From contig JAUIHA010000047.1 of assembly GCA_030432505.1 (NCBI GenBank), positions 1 through 6,402 on the forward strand: 6,402 nucleotides of DNA, in the 5' to 3' direction. Origin of the DNA: a bacterium (GTDB lineage: Bacteria; Babelota; Babeliae; Babelales; RVW-14). Position 1 is the first letter of the stretch; each line of letters begins with the position of its first letter. The notes under the pieces are model-generated. The model had not been told where the DNA came from and made no database searches. It was given only the letters and a program-made list of their open reading frames with translations. Both the position numbers and the translations under genes were made by a program. Shown piece after piece: positions 5,478 to 6,402 of this stretch.

Positions 5478-6402
5478 TTACTCTTCTGACTCTTGCTCCT
5501 CTGCTTCTTCTTGAGGAACATCAGCCTCTTTGCTTTCATCAGCTTGAGCTTCTACTTTTTTACGAGCTTTCTTCTTGCGTCTCTTTTTTCTACGTTTTTT
5601 ACCTCTTCTCGCTTTTTTCTTGCGCTTCTTTTTTTTACGCGTCTTTCTTTTTTTCTTGTTGCCCTTCTTCTTGCGTTTTTTCTTTTTACGCTTCTTTTTC
5701 TTAGCTTTGCGCTTTTTCTTCTTACGGCCTTTTTTCTTACGCTTCTTCTTTCTACGTTTCTTTCTTTTTACTTTACGTTTTTTCTTTTTGCTTCTTTTCT
5801 TTCTGCGTTTTTTACGTTTTCTTTTTTTACGACGCTTCTTCTTTCTTGCTTTACGGCGCTGTTTACGTTTCCTCTTTGCAGGCTCTTCTTCTTGAGCACC
5901 AACAGGAGGACCCGCAATTAACTGGGGTACTACAACATCGCTTATTTCAATATTACGATAGTCATAGTATGAACGACGCACACCACCAAATAACACATGG
6001 CGCATATCACCTTCAAGACGTTTTTTATCATTGAACGTCAAAATGGTATCTTCGCCTACAACTTCACCTTTACCAATAGTAATCGTAAGTTCTTCGGCAC
6101 TATCAGATTTAAACTTAATCCAATATGGATGATACGCAATACCAGCACCCTCAGGAGCACCACCAGTTACCATATGCTCTGCAGTAACTTCTTTATCGTT
6201 ATGCTTTTCGCCTTTAACCAAACGAATAGCAGGAGCTCCGGCGCTAGACTGACCATCAGCATTAAGCTTTTTATCTTTGTCAGCTTTGTAGATTTCGGTA
6301 AGGGTATTGTTTCCAGTTCCTAGCCCAAGAATATAGCCAGAATGTTTGCCTGGTTCTTTAGAGAAGTTTTTATTATCAGCTATATAGATCAGTAAGCCTT
6401 CT
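5478..6402 (-). CDS. protein with probable beta-sandwich domain, Lys/Arg-rich tract and acidic tail (5' end outside window)
   Basis: The frame stays open from the right edge (307 visible residues) to the TAA at 5478-5480, so the N-terminus lies outside the window. A TTG at 6219-6221 is not a credible start because coding-like sequence continues upstream. The first 150 or so visible residues, including YILGLGTGNNT, a WIKF strand, TITIGKGEVVGEDTILTF and a closing YDYRNIEI, recall the beta-sandwich domain named after farnesoic acid O-methyltransferase (Methyltransf_FA), which is probably not a methyltransferase in bacteria. This is inference from pattern. Then come about 20 linker residues, 107 residues of which 95 are Lys or Arg (bases 5556-5876), and 25 final residues with 12 acidic ones. 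No signal peptide can be judged. The basic region suggests nucleic-acid or polyanion binding. The gene converges on ndk and shares its terminator. Confidence 0.75.
   Translation of the reverse strand, partial: EGLLIYIADNKNFSKEPGKHSGYILGLGTGNNTLTEIYKADKDKKLNADGQSSAGAPAIRLVKGEKHNDKEVTAEHMVTGGAPEGAGIAYHPYWIKFKSDSAEELTITIGKGEVVGEDTILTFNDKKRLEGDMRHVLFGGVRRSYYDYRNIEISDVVVPQLIAGPPVGAQEEEPAKRKRKQRRKARKKKRRKKRKRKKRRKKRSKKKKRKVKRKKRRKKKRKKKGRKKKKRKAKKKKRKKKKRKKKGNKKKRKTRKKKKRKKKARRGKKRRKKRRKKKARKKVEAQADESKEADVPQEEAEEQESEE
5556..5876 (-). repeat. low-complexity Lys/Arg-coding tract
   Basis: 321 bases whose coding strand is largely AAA, AAG, CGT and CGC codons. The plus strand is therefore mostly T and C, broken by ACG and GCG. 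The spelling varies from unit to unit with no exact long repeat, so it looks like an old, diverged low-complexity region and not a fresh microsatellite expansion. Only 12 of 107 encoded residues are not Lys or Arg (Ala, Gly, Ser, Thr, Val, Gln, Asn). The frame is uninterrupted despite several A runs of six or seven, which argues for selection on the protein. Confidence 0.9.

Noticed and set aside
5493..5921. Plus-strand open frames of mostly Phe/Leu/Arg across 5493-5921
   Set aside because: They are the complement of the Lys/Arg-coding tract, which is T/C-rich on the plus strand and so lacks stop codons; no ribosome binding site or sensible protein.
5478..6221. Treating the Lys/Arg-rich gene as complete from the TTG at 6221
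   Set aside because: The same frame stays open and protein-like to the right edge, with the first half of the likely domain lying upstream of 6221.
1..6402. CRISPR arrays, tRNA genes, insertion sequences, phage genes
   Set aside because: No spaced identical repeats, cloverleaf-type sequences, transposase motifs or terminal inverted repeats were seen.

Overview
The window is AT-rich bacterial chromosomal DNA with short intergenic gaps and Shine-Dalgarno sites. It holds five complete protein genes, the first bases of a 16S rRNA gene and one gene that runs off the right edge. The far left end is the reverse complement of the universal 16S start (27F site), so the rRNA gene reads leftward out of the window. 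Nothing fixes the species. The gene content (a PfkB-family kinase of unknown substrate, a PilN-like pilus protein, ArfB, six-domain S1, Ndk, and a large protein with a Lys/Arg-rich tail) fits a Gram-negative-type bacterium with type IV pilus-like machinery. A reduced candidate-phylum lineage such as Dependentiae (TM6) is possible, but that is a low-confidence impression.

Layout. (1) 1-27: 5' end of 16S rRNA, minus strand. (2) 28-378: a 351-base non-coding stretch holding the 16S leader, with a boxA-like site, and a strong-looking minus-strand rRNA promoter (TTGAAA, 16 bp, TATACT) preceded by A/T tracts. The weaker plus-strand start for the next operon lies at its right side. (3) 379-2507: a two-gene plus-strand unit, a PfkB-type kinase and a membrane protein with PilN architecture, joined by an ATGA overlap. 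(4) 2512-2940: arfB on the minus strand, converging on the pilN-like gene with only 4 bases between the stop codons. (5) 2941-3178: divergent intergenic region with the probable rpsA promoter and a long hairpin in the rpsA leader. (6) 3179-5409: rpsA and ndk on the plus strand, 2 bases apart. (7) 5421-5462: a perfect 18-bp hairpin flanked by A and T runs, serving as a terminator for both converging transcripts. (8) 5478-6402: a minus-strand gene, open at its 5' end, encoding a probable beta-sandwich domain, then 107 residues that are almost all Lys/Arg, then an acidic tail.

Function. 16S rRNA, ribosomal protein S1 and ArfB (rescue of stalled ribosomes) all serve translation, and Ndk balances nucleoside triphosphates. 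The kinase/PilN-like pair is an odd couple, and the Lys/Arg-rich gene is the least understood item. No tRNA, CRISPR array, insertion sequence or phage gene was seen.
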